The notes below the pieces were generated by a model that had not been told where the DNA came from, searched no databases, and saw nothing but the letters and a program-made list of their open reading frames with translations. The position numbers and the translations under genes were made by a program. DNA of 64,000 nucleotides from Emticicia sp. C21 (GTDB taxonomy: Bacteria; Bacteroidota; Bacteroidia; Cytophagales; Spirosomataceae): NCBI RefSeq assembly GCF_003418935.1, contig NZ_QVMT01000008.1, positions 1 through 64,000 of the forward strand, in the 5' to 3' direction. How positions within the stretch are numbered: the first letter of the stretch is position 1; each line of letters opens with the position of its first letter. Below are positions 44,887 to 55,837 of the stretch, piece by piece.

Positions 44887-45585
44887 ATGTTCAAATCTTT
44901 TAAACTGATTTCCTTTCTGGTTATCCTGAGTGTTGCACTATCCTCAGCCAACACAATTACCTCAAAAAATGTTAAATCTGAAAACATCACCCACAAGAAA
45001 ACAGTTACTACTATAAGTGCTGTAGAAATGCTTTACAATGATTGTCGTCTGAATGGTATAGTCGACTATGCAGCCTTTCAGGAAGCAATGGCCGGCTATG
45101 AGAAATACCGTCCGTCGAAATCAATTGTTACGATTGTTGATTTCAATCTGCCCTCTACCCAGGAAAGATTTTTTGTGGTAGATGTATTACAGAAAAAACT
45201 GTTGTTTTCTTCCTTAGTAGCTCACGGGCGTAATTCAGGCGAAAACATGGCTAATTCGTTTTCTAACGAAATGGAATCTCATAAAAGTAGCCTGGGATTT
45301 TATACCGTTGGACAGATTATACAAAGCCCGAAACATGGCATGGCTTTATTGCTGGGAGGTTTGCAGAAAGGCATTAACGACAATGCCCGTCGCCGCGAAG
45401 TGATTATTCATGGAGCAGACTATGTAAGCACCAATTTTGTAAAACAACATGGCAGATTAGGTCGTAGCTACGGCTGCCCTGCTTTACCAAATGAACTGAT
45501 ACCGCAAGTTGTTCCTGTCATTGCAAATGGCAGTTTATTGTATATCCATAGAGAAAATTCACAGATAGCCTATGCTAAAAGGTAA
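44887..45585 (+). CDS. Murein L,D-transpeptidase catalytic-domain protein (YkuD_2-type)
   Basis: 232 residues with a signal peptide (about 1-20). The catalytic domain shows [20 protein letters not shown], a conserved HGADYVST and the active-site block [12 protein letters not shown], in which the cysteine (about 195) is the nucleophile. L,D-transpeptidases form 3-3 crosslinks or attach proteins to peptidoglycan. Its stop overlaps the start of the next gene by 14 bases, so both are translationally coupled. Confidence 0.9.
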   Translation: MFKSFKLISFLVILSVALSSANTITSKNVKSENITHKKTVTTISAVEMLYNDCRLNGIVDYAAFQEAMAGYEKYRPSKSIVTIVDFNLPSTQERFFVVDVLQKKLLFSSLVAHGRNSGENMANSFSNEMESHKSSLGFYTVGQIIQSPKHGMALLLGGLQKGINDNARRREVIIHGADYVSTNFVKQHGRLGRSYGCPALPNELIPQVVPVIANGSLLYIHRENSQIAYAKR

Positions 45586-47230
45586 AAAGGTTGTTATTTT
45601 ATTTTGCATTGTTTTAACTGTTGTTGGTAGTGTAACAAGCTGTAAAAAAGGCAAAAAACGTAGAAGCTTACTGCCGGATTCGAGTATCTACTCGTCACAG
45701 AATTTTGCCGATATATTGCTGGATAGTAATGTGGTCAACAAGTTTTTTACGACAGTTTCGACAGAAGATACCATACGGGAAGAGGTGAAAGAATTTTATT
45801 CCCGCCGTTATTATCAGTCGGCGTGGTTTAATAAAGACGGTATCAGTAATGCGGCCCAGAACTTCCATAGTCAGTTGAAAAACTATACCTACGATTTTGC
45901 CGACAGCAGTTTCCAGAATGTAGAATTAGATAACCTGATTGCTAGTGCAGAAAGCGATGAAAAAGACTTTTTAAAACGCAAAGCCGAGGTGCAACGCCTC
46001 GAGCTTTTGCTCACTACGACTTTCTTCAATTATGCCATCAAGGCTTATGGGGGTATTACCAAAAATCCATTGGATTTAGAGTGGTTTATTCCAAGAAAAA
46101 AGAAAAATTATCAGTCCTTGCTTGATTCACTGGTTTCAATGGATCAAGGGGTAAAAGTAAGAGAGCCCGTCAATGTATACTATCTCCGCCTGAAAGAAAA
46201 ACTGCGTATCTACCGGAATATTGAGCGTAAAGGTGGTTGGCCAAAGGTCATTACAGCAAAAAAGCAATTAGCGGTTGGCGACAGAGATACCAGCATATTA
46301 GCGGCTAAACAAAACCTGTTTATCACAGGTGATTTCAGCATCAAAGATACCAGTTTGACCTTCACCGATTCACTTCGTAGCGCGGTTGTTCGTTTTCAAA
46401 AACGAATGGGTTTGAAAGAGAGTGGTAAAATTGATGTGGCAACACTTAAAGAAATGAATCAGCCGGTGCAATTCCGTATCAACCAGATAATGCTTAACAT
46501 GGAGCGATTAAGATGGGTACCGGAAGAACTGGAAAAAGACCATTTGCTGATTAATATTCCTGAATACATGTTACATGTGTTTGAAAATGGTAAACAGGCA
46601 TGGCAGATGAATGTGGTTGTAGGTAAAACAGCTTCGCAGACCACTATCTTTAAAGGTAACCTTTCTACAATCGTCCTGAACCCTTACTGGAATATCCCAC
46701 AGAGCATTATACGCAATGAAATATTACCGCAATTGCAACGAGGCACAGGATACCTGACCCGAAATAATATGGAGGTATTATCAGGCAATAAAGTTATCAA
46801 TCCATCAAGTGTTGATTGGAGTGCTTATAGCAAGAATGTTCCTTATATTATCCGACAAAAACCCGGTGATAAAAACTCTTTGGGTAAAATGAAGTTTTTA
46901 TTTCCTAATAGCTATAATATTTACTTGCATGATACGCCATCTAAAGGACACTTTGGTGACTCTAAAAGAGCATTCAGTCACGGCTGTATCCGTTTATCAG
47001 ACCCGAAAAAATTAGCTTTTTACTTATTAAGGAATAATGGCGAATGGAATCAGGAAAAGGTAAATGAAGTATTGGAGACTGATAAAGAAACAGGCATTAA
47101 AGTATCCCCTACCATACCTGTGTATATTGTTTATTTTACCAGCTGGGTTGATACCAGTGGAAAAATCAATTTCAGGAATGATTTATATGGCCTGGATGCC
47201 AAGCTCTCGGCTGAGATATTCGGGCAGTAG
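45572..47230 (+). CDS. L,D-transpeptidase (YcbB/LdtD-like) with peptidoglycan-binding domain
   Basis: 552 residues with a lipobox-like N-terminus (VGSVTSC, about Cys24). A scaffold domain (about 60-240) precedes a peptidoglycan-binding-like region (about 265-300, [18 protein letters not shown]). The YkuD catalytic domain follows (about 320-500): [14 protein letters not shown]-type start, then [12 protein letters not shown] and the active site [14 protein letters not shown] with the nucleophile cysteine. The domain order is that of YcbB/LdtD. It forms an overlapping pair with the shorter transpeptidase, which suggests coordinated wall remodelling. Confidence 0.9.
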   Translation: MLKGKKVVILFCIVLTVVGSVTSCKKGKKRRSLLPDSSIYSSQNFADILLDSNVVNKFFTTVSTEDTIREEVKEFYSRRYYQSAWFNKDGISNAAQNFHSQLKNYTYDFADSSFQNVELDNLIASAESDEKDFLKRKAEVQRLELLLTTTFFNYAIKAYGGITKNPLDLEWFIPRKKKNYQSLLDSLVSMDQGVKVREPVNVYYLRLKEKLRIYRNIERKGGWPKVITAKKQLAVGDRDTSILAAKQNLFITGDFSIKDTSLTFTDSLRSAVVRFQKRMGLKESGKIDVATLKEMNQPVQFRINQIMLNMERLRWVPEELEKDHLLINIPEYMLHVFENGKQAWQMNVVVGKTASQTTIFKGNLSTIVLNPYWNIPQSIIRNEILPQLQRGTGYLTRNNMEVLSGNKVINPSSVDWSAYSKNVPYIIRQKPGDKNSLGKMKFLFPNSYNIYLHDTPSKGHFGDSKRAFSHGCIRLSDPKKLAFYLLRNNGEWNQEKVNEVLETDKETGIKVSPTIPVYIVYFTSWVDTSGKINFRNDLYGLDAKLSAEIFGQ

Positions 47231-47233
47231 AAG

Positions 47234-47938
47234 TTAATTTAAATTCAGCCCAAAAGCAATACCCACCCAAGGTTTGGATTCGTAAATCCAGACCTTTTTG
47301 TTTTTATCAAGCAGATTATCTATTCCTAAAGATAGGCCAACTGTAAAATTATTAATAGCGAGTATACCAGCAAGGCCTTTGTTCCATACCACCCCATCAT
47401 ATTCCTGACTTATGCCGTTGAAATTAGTGGTTGGATTCATAGCCGTATTGCCTAAACCATTGAACAGGCCAAAAGAAAAACCATAGTGTGTTATATTACG
47501 CAAGGAGCGGCTCAGGAAGTCAGGTTTATAGCCGACAACATATTTATCTACTCTATAACCGAGATACACGGCTCCATTTAAATTGGTATTTAATTGTGAA
47601 GGGACATCTTTACTTGGAAAACGATATTTTAATGGAATGGTTAAAAAGTCAATATCAAAACTTTGCTTTGAGAAGAAGCTCTTCTCACTACTAGCTTCTT
47701 TTATTTCTTGCGGATAGAAATCGCTGGCATTTAAACTGTCTATAATTAATTGATGACTAAGTAATCTGGTAGGATGCGTGCGTAAAACATCTTCTTCTAT
47801 ATCGACGTATACTTTTCTTTTCTGTTGATCTTTTTTTTGCGTGTATATTCCATCAACCAAGGCAGTTTTCGGCGTTGGTCTTATCACGCTACAACTCATC
47901 ATAATGAAGCCCGATAGCAAGAGTATAAGTTTTTTCAT
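47234..47938 (-). CDS. Outer-membrane lipoprotein with beta-barrel-like C-terminus
   Basis: 234 residues with a lipobox (MMSC, Cys16). The C-terminal 130 residues have alternating amphipathic strands ending in a terminal aromatic-poor strand ([11 protein letters not shown]), as in small Bacteroidota beta-barrel proteins. There is no recognised family. It is convergent with the L,D-transpeptidase genes, leaving only 3 bases between the stops and no hairpin. Confidence 0.65.
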   Translation of the reverse strand: MKKLILLLSGFIMMSCSVIRPTPKTALVDGIYTQKKDQQKRKVYVDIEEDVLRTHPTRLLSHQLIIDSLNASDFYPQEIKEASSEKSFFSKQSFDIDFLTIPLKYRFPSKDVPSQLNTNLNGAVYLGYRVDKYVVGYKPDFLSRSLRNITHYGFSFGLFNGLGNTAMNPTTNFNGISQEYDGVVWNKGLAGILAINNFTVGLSLGIDNLLDKNKKVWIYESKPWVGIAFGLNLN

Positions 47939-48124
47939 GAATCAATTTTGCCCAAATATACATTTCTTTAGATAATTTCACTCTTATTTATACTTCTGCC
48001 TTACTCTTATTGCCACTCAATAACTTATTCTCTATAAAAATCTCCGGAGACCTCTGATATATTTTTGTAAAGCTTATTATTGCACAAGACAATTGATTCA
48101 TAGTCATTACTAAATATAAATACC

Positions 48125-49153
48125 ATGAAAGAGTTGCCTCTACTATTCGTTTGCTATCTGATTTCCTCTATTCATTTATCAGCTCAGAATTGCACACAAG
48201 AAACATTAGCTAAGATACCCGGCAAATGGATAGAAGGCATGAAGGGCTCAACTGGAAGTACTTCTGCAACTGATTTGGCTAAAGAGAAATTTATTATTGG
48301 TAATATCCACAAGGCCTTGCAACAAGCCTATAAACCTATGGGACTCGATGCCGATTATAATGGCATTTATTATAATACACAAGACCAATATCGCTGGGGA
48401 AATACGTATGGTTATGCACTAAGATTAATGCCGTATATATGTACCAATAATAGCACAGGGAAAGTCCATGAAACCTCAACTAGCCTGACTATCGCTGCTA
48501 ATAATATGGCCTTTGGTCCAGAAATCTATGAGCCTTTTATTGACTCTTCGCCATGGGATATGGGCTTCCGTTCAATTAATAAATTGCCCGTTAAGCAAGG
48601 AAATTATTATTTTTATACAGAAGAAACAGGCTTAGGTTTTGGTATCAGAGGTATACAAGCTAACTGGCTGGTTACCTATGATAATAAACTGCCTTTTTTG
48701 TGGGTAAGCCGAAAGGAATTTCTGGAACGAAGAAAACAAAAACTGACACAAGGACGAGCGCAGGAAATGGCTCAGATAAAAGATAGCTATAAAAATGACG
48801 AAAAAATCCAAAAAGAAAAACTGGCTATTGCCATGAAAGGTTACGATATAGCTTTAGCAAAAGTAGAAGCCGACTTAAAAATGTCAGCATCGGAATTGAG
48901 TCAACAAGCTATTGTGAAGCAAGACCCAAACACAGTTATGACTCATCTTTTTACCAATGCTGATGATCCCTTTGCAAAGATATTAATCAAGTCTAATCCG
49001 GATTATTTCGACAAAAAACTCCCGCGCAATTCGCCACAGTTTTTCTCTATTGCATTGAAAGGGAATGACAAAGATTTGATTTTGGGTAATGGCATGAAAG
49101 AGCTGGAAAAAGCGCTTGATTTTGACGCATTGAAGAACATGCTGGGTAAATAA
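48125..49153 (+). CDS. Secreted protein of unknown function
   Basis: 342 residues with a signal peptide (LLFVCYLISSIHLSA). The mature protein begins with a short Cys-containing helix (QNCTQETLAKIPGKW) and has a beta-rich middle (YYFYTEETGLGFGIRGIQANW). A long coiled coil (about 205-250, KQKLTQGRAQEMAQIKDSY onward) and a final domain of about 65 residues follow. No family is recognised. It stands alone and ends in a very strong terminator. Confidence 0.75.
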   Translation: MKELPLLFVCYLISSIHLSAQNCTQETLAKIPGKWIEGMKGSTGSTSATDLAKEKFIIGNIHKALQQAYKPMGLDADYNGIYYNTQDQYRWGNTYGYALRLMPYICTNNSTGKVHETSTSLTIAANNMAFGPEIYEPFIDSSPWDMGFRSINKLPVKQGNYYFYTEETGLGFGIRGIQANWLVTYDNKLPFLWVSRKEFLERRKQKLTQGRAQEMAQIKDSYKNDEKIQKEKLAIAMKGYDIALAKVEADLKMSASELSQQAIVKQDPNTVMTHLFTNADDPFAKILIKSNPDYFDKKLPRNSPQFFSIALKGNDKDLILGNGMKELEKALDFDALKNMLGK

Positions 49154-49193
49154 TAAGAAAGCCATGAAACCGAAGTCTCATGGCTTTCTTATT
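49152..49193. terminator. Strong bidirectional terminator
   Basis: AATAAGAAAGCCATGA (49152-49167) pairs perfectly with 49178-49193 (16 base pairs, 10-base loop). It lies between the plus-strand secreted-protein gene and the minus-strand disordered-protein gene. Confidence 0.88.
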
Positions 49194-49221
49194 CCTACAT
49201 ATCCGAAATTCACACGTTATA

Positions 49222-49821
49222 TCAATTTAAAAACTCTTTATCTCTATCATCATTTACTGGAGAGTTTTCACGGATTTCGTTATACCCTCTATTGTCTGTA
49301 ATATTCTGATCTTCTGATTTTCTGATGCTTTCATCACGTCCCTCACGGGCTTCTCTCAAATCAGCTTCTTTTTCTTTTATTTTCTCCTGCCTCTCTTCCT
49401 CCTCTTTTTGCTGAATTTCCTGCGCTTCTTCACCGTTTTCACCTCTTGGATCTTCATTACCAATTGATGAATCAGTACCACCTGTGTCCATACTTGAACT
49501 TATCGAAGAACCATAATATTTAGGTTGCTCAACATGTTGAATTCCTTCTTTGCCCGGATAGTTAATTTCGTCAGGCGATTGGTCAGGAACAATATCCGGC
49601 GCAGTTGGTGGGTTAAGTTCGCTTCTTAAAGGAGGATTATCCGAACCACCCCCTCTATCATCGTTGTCAGCTAATCTTTGATTAATGGTTTCCTGCTCTT
49701 TTTCTGCTGTACGTTCCTGCTCCAATGCAGGGCCATCCCATGTCTTTTCTGGTTTAGATGTATTGGGCTCAATTGCTTCGTTGTCACTCTGACTATAGAA
49801 GCTTGTATCTTGATCTTTCAT
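49222..49821 (-). CDS. Highly charged, probably disordered protein
   Basis: 199 residues without signal or membrane segment, dominated by Glu, Asp, Asn, Gly, Ser and Pro. There is a coiled-coil-like Glu/Arg/Lys-rich stretch at about 137-175 (IQQKEEEERQEKIKEKEAD). Nothing matches a known domain. Such hydrophilic proteins in Bacteroidota often accompany stress conditions, but that is only a guess. A similar small hydrophilic ORF lies at 58303-58461. Confidence 0.7.
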   Translation of the reverse strand: MKDQDTSFYSQSDNEAIEPNTSKPEKTWDGPALEQERTAEKEQETINQRLADNDDRGGGSDNPPLRSELNPPTAPDIVPDQSPDEINYPGKEGIQHVEQPKYYGSSISSSMDTGGTDSSIGNEDPRGENGEEAQEIQQKEEEERQEKIKEKEADLREAREGRDESIRKSEDQNITDNRGYNEIRENSPVNDDRDKEFLN

Positions 49822-50141
49822 ATAGTTGTGTCTTTAATTTGTATCACTTAAGGTAAAAATACCATGCCATTTAACATTCAACCCGAACGATGGGAAAGAA
49901 GATACTCATATTGTGGAGAGATAATTTGTGGCGCGAACGTCCCGTTCGCAGTTAAGTAGAGAAAATGCCGAAATTGATAAACTCGATTTTCTGATTGGTG
50001 CATTGATTGGTCGATTTAAAAGAATAGGAAGTCTATTTTATTAATAGATTATTTTGCCGGGAGCGAAATAATTTGTAATATTCTGACTCTTTTTATGTTT
50101 AAAAGCCAATTCTTAAACGTCAATTCAACCTCCATTTATTT
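49822..50141. other. Intergenic region, 320 bp, with a short GC-rich palindrome
   Basis: GCGAACG at 49933-49939 pairs with CGTTCGC at 49943-49949 around a 3-base loop, in an otherwise AT-rich region. Its form (GAACGTCCCGTTC) resembles dispersed short repeats of this phylum. No gene is visible here; promoters for both flanking genes are expected. Confidence 0.5.
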
Positions 50142-50996
50142 ATGAAAACTTTATTCGCCTCTTTATGCCTTTGCTGTGTTTTGAGTTTTTCGGTAATGGC
50201 TCAAACACCTACTTTGACACAAGTATGGGAAACTGATACTACGTTGACTACTCCGGAGTCTGTCTTATATGATACCAAAAATAATGTGCTGTATGTATCG
50301 TGTATCAATGGTAAATCGGTACCCGAAAATCAAACGAGTTTTGTAGCTAAATTAGGCTTAGACGGTAAAGTGCAGCAGCGAATCATGACTCCCGGCCTGA
50401 ATGCTATCAAAGGTATGGGCATTATTGGCAATAAATTATATACCGCAAGCTTTTTTGCTGTCAATGAAATTGACCTGGCTACCGGAAAAGTAGTAAATAA
50501 CTATACTGTACCTGATGCCAAAATGTTGAATGATATTACGATTGATAGTAAAAATCAGACGCTTTATGTAACTGATATGCGTGCTAATAGCGTGTGGAAA
50601 TTACAAAATGGTAAATTAGAAAAAATTCTTGAAGGTGGACTATTGAAAAACCCTAACGGTTTGCTTTATGATAATGGCAAATTGTTGATTGGCAACGGTG
50701 AGGGTATTCTTTACTCCTACGATACTAAAACCAAAGACCTTAGCAAATTTGCCGAAGGTATGGGAACAGAAAAAAGCGGTATAGATGGCATTGAGTCAGA
50801 TGGTAAAAAAGGATACTTTGTGAGTGAGTGGAGAGGAAGAATCTGGCATGTAACGCCTGAAGGCAAACCAAGTCTCTTATTAGACACCATTGATAAACCA
50901 ATGAACACAGCCGATTTCTCTTACGTACCAGGCAAGAAAATGCTTTTTGTGCCTACTTTCCTGAAAAACAAAGTAGTGGCATATAAAGTCAATTAA
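50142..50996 (+). CDS. Secreted SMP-30/NHL-like beta-propeller protein
   Basis: 284 residues with a signal peptide (FASLCLCCVLSFSVMA). The body is a six-bladed propeller: TPESVLYDTKNNVLYVSC, KMLNDITIDSKNQTLYVTD, NPNGLLYDNGKLLIGNG and GIDGIESDGKKGYFVSEW are blades of SMP-30/gluconolactonase type. Metal ligands of true SMP-30 enzymes (a conserved Glu and Asp) may be present but cannot be assigned. It is 43 bases from the TonB receptor gene, so they may be co-transcribed. Confidence 0.8.
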   Translation: MKTLFASLCLCCVLSFSVMAQTPTLTQVWETDTTLTTPESVLYDTKNNVLYVSCINGKSVPENQTSFVAKLGLDGKVQQRIMTPGLNAIKGMGIIGNKLYTASFFAVNEIDLATGKVVNNYTVPDAKMLNDITIDSKNQTLYVTDMRANSVWKLQNGKLEKILEGGLLKNPNGLLYDNGKLLIGNGEGILYSYDTKTKDLSKFAEGMGTEKSGIDGIESDGKKGYFVSEWRGRIWHVTPEGKPSLLLDTIDKPMNTADFSYVPGKKMLFVPTFLKNKVVAYKVN

Positions 50997-51039
50997 TGAA
51001 AACCCCTATTCAGCCTTATATCCTATTTTACCATTTGAA

Positions 51040-53502
51040 ATGAATATCTTTACAAAAAACACCTCTTTATTTTTAACCAGAAAAGCATTATCATTTATTG
51101 TTTGTTTGTGTATTAGTCTCGTATGTGCCCAAGTTTCATTTGCACAGAATGCAGGGAAATTAAAACTCAAAGGGAAAATTATAGATGCACAGTCGGGCGC
51201 TCCGTTGTCTTATGCCAGCGTTCGATTGTTTAAGTTACCTGATAGCTCGTTTGTTACAGGAAATATCACCAACGACACAGGCGATTTCTCTATAGATGCT
51301 CCTGCAGGCACATACTACGCCTTATTAGAATTTATAGGCTATAAAGCTACCAAAACAGCCGTATTTTCATTAACGCCTGATAATTCACCGCACGATTTAG
51401 GTACGCTGAAAATCACCACTTCGAGCCAGACACTGGATGAAGTAGAGGTAAGGGCCGAAAAAAGTTCCATGGAAATGAGTCTGGACAAACGTGTATTTAA
51501 CGTAGGTAAAGACTTAGCCAACGCCGGTGGAACAGCCGTAGATATTCTTACCAACGTACCTTCGGTATCTGTTGATATTGATGGTAACGTAAGCTTAAGA
51601 GGGAGTAGCAACGTCAGGATTCTGGTTGATGGGAAACCATCGGGACTGGTAAGCATTAAAGGCGGTAGTGGTTTACAACAGTTACAGGGTAGCAGTATTG
51701 AAAGGATTGAAATCATCACTAACCCATCGGCGCGTTATGAGGCAGAGGGCATGAGCGGTATCATCAATATCATTCTGAAAAAAGAGCGCAAAGAAGGTTT
51801 TAATGGTTCATTTGATGTAATTGCGGGCTATCCGACCAATCTGGGTCTGGCTGCCAATGTAAACTATCGTCGCAAAAACCTTAATTTCTTTGTTAATTAT
51901 ACCACTTCGTACCGCAATACGCCGGGTAGAAACTCTCAATATCAGGAAGTGTATCGTGGTGATTCTACCATTATCACCCAACAGAACTCTACCAGCAATC
52001 TGAAAGGGCAAAATAATAGCGCCAGAGCCGGGATAGATTATTTCTTTAATGAAAATAATGTATTGACGGGTTCTTACTTATGGCGTATCAGCAAAGGAAA
52101 ACGTTTCTCTGACATCAGATACCGCGATTACCTGAATAATCTGAATAACCCGACAGGTATTACTTATCGTACTCAGGATGAGACAGAAACAGAACCCAAC
52201 TCGGAGTATGCGATTACTTACAAACGTAAGTTTGAACGTAAAGGGCATGAATTATCGGCTGATGTTCGCTATTTAGACAACTGGGAAGATTCAGACCAGT
52301 ATTATAACCAGAATACAGTTAAGCCGGACGGTAGTGCTACAGATATACCGGCTCAATTGCAACGCTCGCTGAACTACGAAACCGAAAAGCAATTGTTGTT
52401 TCAGGTTGATTATGTCCAGCCATTTGGCAAGGACGGTAAGTTTGAGTTAGGAGGCAGAAGCAGTTCGAGAGACATGACAAATGATTTTTCATTGACTCAG
52501 CGTGGCACTGATGGCGTATGGTTTCCGATTGCAGGTTTTACCAATGATTTCTTGTACGAAGAGAATATCAATGCCGCTTATGGTATTGTAGGGAATAAAG
52601 TGAATAAGTTTTCGTATCAGTTAGGTGTGCGTGCCGAGTGGACAAACGTAACTACCACCCTCAGAAAAACCAACGAAGTGAATCCTCGTAAATACAATAA
52701 CCTGTTTCCGAGTGTGCATGTTACTTATGAGTTTCCGAAACAGAATTCAATGCAAATCAGCTATAGCCGACGCATTCGTCGCCCGACTTATAATGATTTG
52801 AGTCCGTTCTCTACATTTAGCGATAGCCGTAACTTCTGGAGCGGCAATCCTGATTTGAATCCTGAATTTACTGATGTATATGAGTTAGGTCACATCAAGT
52901 ATTTTGAGAACGGTTCTATCAGTTCATCTTTGTACTATAGATTTACGGATGGCAAAATTGTCCGTATCAGAACGCTGGATGCGGCAGGTAATTCATTTAC
53001 CCGCCCGGAAAACCTGGCAACTGAGAACTCTTTCGGTTATGAGTTTACTACTTCCTTATCACCTTATAAATGGTGGAAAATGGATGGTAGTTTTAACTTT
53101 TTCCGTGCTATCACGAATGGAGCTAACTTCGACGCAAGTCTGAAAAGCGATACCTATAGCTGGTTTACACGATTAACTTCTCGTTTCACGTTCTGGAAAA
53201 ATACCGACTTCCAGATCAGAGGTAATTACGAAGCACCACAGCAAACCCCACAAGGACGCAGAAAAGCGATTGCCGTAATGGATCTGGCAGTAAGTAAGGA
53301 TATTCTGAAGAACAATGCGACACTTACTTTGAATGTAAGCGACGTTTTCAATTCAAGAATTTATCGTTCTATTACTGAAGGGCCAACTTTCTTTACCGAA
53401 AGCCGTGGCCAGGGCCGATTAAGACAAGTGAATTTAACGTTTAATTATCGTCTGCATCAGGCTAAGAAGAAGACTAAAGAGCCGGTTGAGGGAGAGTTTT
53501 AA
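51040..53502 (+). CDS. TonB-dependent receptor-like outer membrane protein
   Basis: 820 residues with a signal peptide (about 1-36, ending VSFAQ). A carboxypeptidase-regulatory-like domain (about 42-125, KGKIIDAQSGAPLSYASVRL) is followed by a plug domain (DILTNVPSVSVDIDGNVSLR, IRILVDGKPSG-type and IERIEIITNPSARYEAEGMSG). A 14-to-22-strand barrel of the 'outer membrane beta-barrel family' completes it (SYSRRIRRPTYNDLSPF). There is no SusD partner, so it probably imports a small ligand or works alone. It ends at a perfect terminator hairpin. Confidence 0.92.
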   Translation: MNIFTKNTSLFLTRKALSFIVCLCISLVCAQVSFAQNAGKLKLKGKIIDAQSGAPLSYASVRLFKLPDSSFVTGNITNDTGDFSIDAPAGTYYALLEFIGYKATKTAVFSLTPDNSPHDLGTLKITTSSQTLDEVEVRAEKSSMEMSLDKRVFNVGKDLANAGGTAVDILTNVPSVSVDIDGNVSLRGSSNVRILVDGKPSGLVSIKGGSGLQQLQGSSIERIEIITNPSARYEAEGMSGIINIILKKERKEGFNGSFDVIAGYPTNLGLAANVNYRRKNLNFFVNYTTSYRNTPGRNSQYQEVYRGDSTIITQQNSTSNLKGQNNSARAGIDYFFNENNVLTGSYLWRISKGKRFSDIRYRDYLNNLNNPTGITYRTQDETETEPNSEYAITYKRKFERKGHELSADVRYLDNWEDSDQYYNQNTVKPDGSATDIPAQLQRSLNYETEKQLLFQVDYVQPFGKDGKFELGGRSSSRDMTNDFSLTQRGTDGVWFPIAGFTNDFLYEENINAAYGIVGNKVNKFSYQLGVRAEWTNVTTTLRKTNEVNPRKYNNLFPSVHVTYEFPKQNSMQISYSRRIRRPTYNDLSPFSTFSDSRNFWSGNPDLNPEFTDVYELGHIKYFENGSISSSLYYRFTDGKIVRIRTLDAAGNSFTRPENLATENSFGYEFTTSLSPYKWWKMDGSFNFFRAITNGANFDASLKSDTYSWFTRLTSRFTFWKNTDFQIRGNYEAPQQTPQGRRKAIAVMDLAVSKDILKNNATLTLNVSDVFNSRIYRSITEGPTFFTESRGQGRLRQVNLTFNYRLHQAKKKTKEPVEGEF

Positions 53503-53521
53503 TAGAATAGAAAAACCATAT

Positions 53522-53561
53522 AATGCCACTCCTGCGTTCGGAAGAATAAAGGAGTGGCATT
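53522..53561. terminator. Bidirectional terminator (12-bp perfect stem)
   Basis: AATGCCACTCCT at 53522-53533 pairs perfectly with 53550-53561. A-rich and T-rich flanks let it serve the receptor gene (plus) and the phytochrome gene (minus). Confidence 0.88.
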
Positions 53562-53575
53562 GTTGTCTAAGAACA

Positions 53576-55834
53576 TTACACAGGAAAGTACAAACTAAAA
53601 CTGGCTCCTTGATTTTTTGCCCCTTCAGCAAAAATATGGCCGCCATGCAGTTGCATGATTTTCTTACATAAGGCCAGGCCAATACCTGTTCCCTGATATT
53701 TATCCGCCGTATGCAAGCGGGTAAATATCTTGAATATCCTATCGCTGAATTCGTTTTCGAAACCTATTCCATTGTCTGCAATCGTAATTTTGGTATACAA
53801 CTTGGTATCGTCAGGCTCGGGAGAGGGTACAGGTTCTTCTGATTGTATAATATCAATTTTTGCCGGGACGCCCTCTTTGCTGAATTTTAATGCATTACCC
53901 ATCAGGTTGCTAAAAAGCTGATTGATGATAACCGGAATGCCTGATATGGTCGATAATCCTTTCGTATTGACAGATGCGTTTTTCTCTTCTATTTCCTCCT
54001 GCAATTCATTCGTTGTCTTATCAACCAGTTCCTGTAAATCTATGGTTTCAAGAGATTTATCTGAATGCCTGATTTTTGAATAGTTGGTTATATCCGTAAT
54101 CAGTCTTTGCATTTTATTAGCTGAAGCATTCATTTTCTGCAAAGTACTGATAACATCGGGTGATATACTCTTATCCAAATCCATTAACCTGGAAGAAAAC
54201 AACTGAATTTTTCGCAAAGGTTCTTTCAAATCATGTGTACTTATCCAGCTGATGTTTTCCAGTTCAAGATTCGACTCCCGCAATTGTTTCGTCAATTCTC
54301 TTTGTCTGGCCTCTTCTTCAGTCAGCAATATCAGAGTGATGAATTTCTGCAATGAATACGAAAAAGTAGAAGCGGCCGTTTGCTCAGTTTTTGTCCAATC
54401 ATAAGAGCGACATTTCACAATCTGCTTGTAGAGGGCAAAAGATTTTCTTGGCGATAAGCCATTGGCATCTTTTATAATGGCTTTGTCAGGGTCACCACTC
54501 CAGTTGATTTCTTCCAGGCTTTCAGGTCTGAACCAGACAATGGTTTCGTCGTGCACTACTCCCAACTGATAATACAGAATACCAGAAGCCGTTGTACACC
54601 ACTCGACCGCCTCTGGCATAATATCTGGTAAGCTAGCAGTGCTGAAAAACCCTTTAGAGGCCTTTTTCTTAGCAAAGGCTGTTATCTTTAAAATGCTGTC
54701 ATCGTCAGGCGTTTTGCCTGCTTTATACACAATATCGTTGAGGATGACAGCCACCCCACCTGCATTGGCAATTTCCAATATCTGTGGCTGGCTTACCAGA
54801 TCTTGTAACGCCGCTCTTTCAGGTTTAAAAGTCAGGTTCAATAAAGTTTCAAGAGACCTGTTGATATTGGTGGCTACCGTATACTCTTCAGCCATTTCTC
54901 TCACCTGTATCTGTGAAGTCAGAAAATGCCCTTGTAGTTGTGCGGCTATACGTGTATAATGATCAATATATTTATAAGAATAATGATGGCAGGCTATTAA
55001 TCCCCACAATTTGCCCTCATGTAGAAGCGAAATGGTGAGTGTGGCCCCAACCCCTATATTTTTGAGATACTCAACATGAATCGGTGAAACACTTCTTAAG
55101 GTAGAATGGCTTAAATCCACACTTTCGTTGGTAGCATTCTCTTTTGTAAAAATCGGAACTGGTTTATAGTTTATATCGACTATCAGCCTTAACAGATTCT
55201 TGATATATAATTGCCTTGCCTGTGCCGGAATATCAGTATGCGGATAATGCAGCCCGAGAAAAGGTTCCTGCTCATCAACTTTACTTTCAGCAAATATTTC
55301 TCCGTTGTAATCTTTATCAAACCGATATACCATTACACGGTCATATCCTGTGAGCGCACGTACTTCTGTAGCAACGCTATGGCATAACTGTTGCAGGGTC
55401 ATGGCATTACCCATGTACTTAGCGAAGTTAATTGCCTGATCATATACGGTTGAAACACGAGGAATGAATTCAGAAACGGGCTCAAACTCACAAATCAGTA
55501 AATCATTACTTTTATGAATCACACATTGGAATTCCGTACCCTGTATATTAATGATATGAGGTGCGGTAAGTCTCTCCTGTAAATGGTTGATATAGTGCTG
55601 AAACTCGGCCAACTGGTCAACCCCTATTAATGTTTCGATTGGTTGTTGCAATACTTCTTCTACTGATAAAGCAGCAAAGTCGTAAACATTCGCGCTGGTA
55701 TATCTGATTATGAAGTCTGCATCTACGGCAACCAGAAAACCGTGTGGTTGAATACTACCAGGTACATGAATAGGCTCTTGCTCACAGTTGGTAAGATTCA
55801 CAATCTCACGGTTTACTATATCTTTCAATTTCAT
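53576..55834 (-). CDS. bphP: Bacteriophytochrome histidine kinase
   Basis: 752 residues with the order PAS_2 (about 15-120), GAF (about 140-310), PHY (about 325-500), HisKA (about 520-595) and HATPase (about 630-752). The biliverdin-binding cysteine C17 is in NLTNCEQEPIHVPGSIQPHG. In GAF, the chromophore motif reads PHTDIP rather than the usual PxSDIP. The PHY tongue has 'W-F-R-P-E' and SPRKSF. The phosphoacceptor His is in ISTHDLKEPLRK. The preceding heme oxygenase makes the chromophore. Signal output goes to a response regulator encoded first in the operon. Confidence 0.95.
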   Translation of the reverse strand: MKLKDIVNREIVNLTNCEQEPIHVPGSIQPHGFLVAVDADFIIRYTSANVYDFAALSVEEVLQQPIETLIGVDQLAEFQHYINHLQERLTAPHIINIQGTEFQCVIHKSNDLLICEFEPVSEFIPRVSTVYDQAINFAKYMGNAMTLQQLCHSVATEVRALTGYDRVMVYRFDKDYNGEIFAESKVDEQEPFLGLHYPHTDIPAQARQLYIKNLLRLIVDINYKPVPIFTKENATNESVDLSHSTLRSVSPIHVEYLKNIGVGATLTISLLHEGKLWGLIACHHYSYKYIDHYTRIAAQLQGHFLTSQIQVREMAEEYTVATNINRSLETLLNLTFKPERAALQDLVSQPQILEIANAGGVAVILNDIVYKAGKTPDDDSILKITAFAKKKASKGFFSTASLPDIMPEAVEWCTTASGILYYQLGVVHDETIVWFRPESLEEINWSGDPDKAIIKDANGLSPRKSFALYKQIVKCRSYDWTKTEQTAASTFSYSLQKFITLILLTEEEARQRELTKQLRESNLELENISWISTHDLKEPLRKIQLFSSRLMDLDKSISPDVISTLQKMNASANKMQRLITDITNYSKIRHSDKSLETIDLQELVDKTTNELQEEIEEKNASVNTKGLSTISGIPVIINQLFSNLMGNALKFSKEGVPAKIDIIQSEEPVPSPEPDDTKLYTKITIADNGIGFENEFSDRIFKIFTRLHTADKYQGTGIGLALCKKIMQLHGGHIFAEGAKNQGASFSLYFPV

Positions 55835-55837
55835 TAT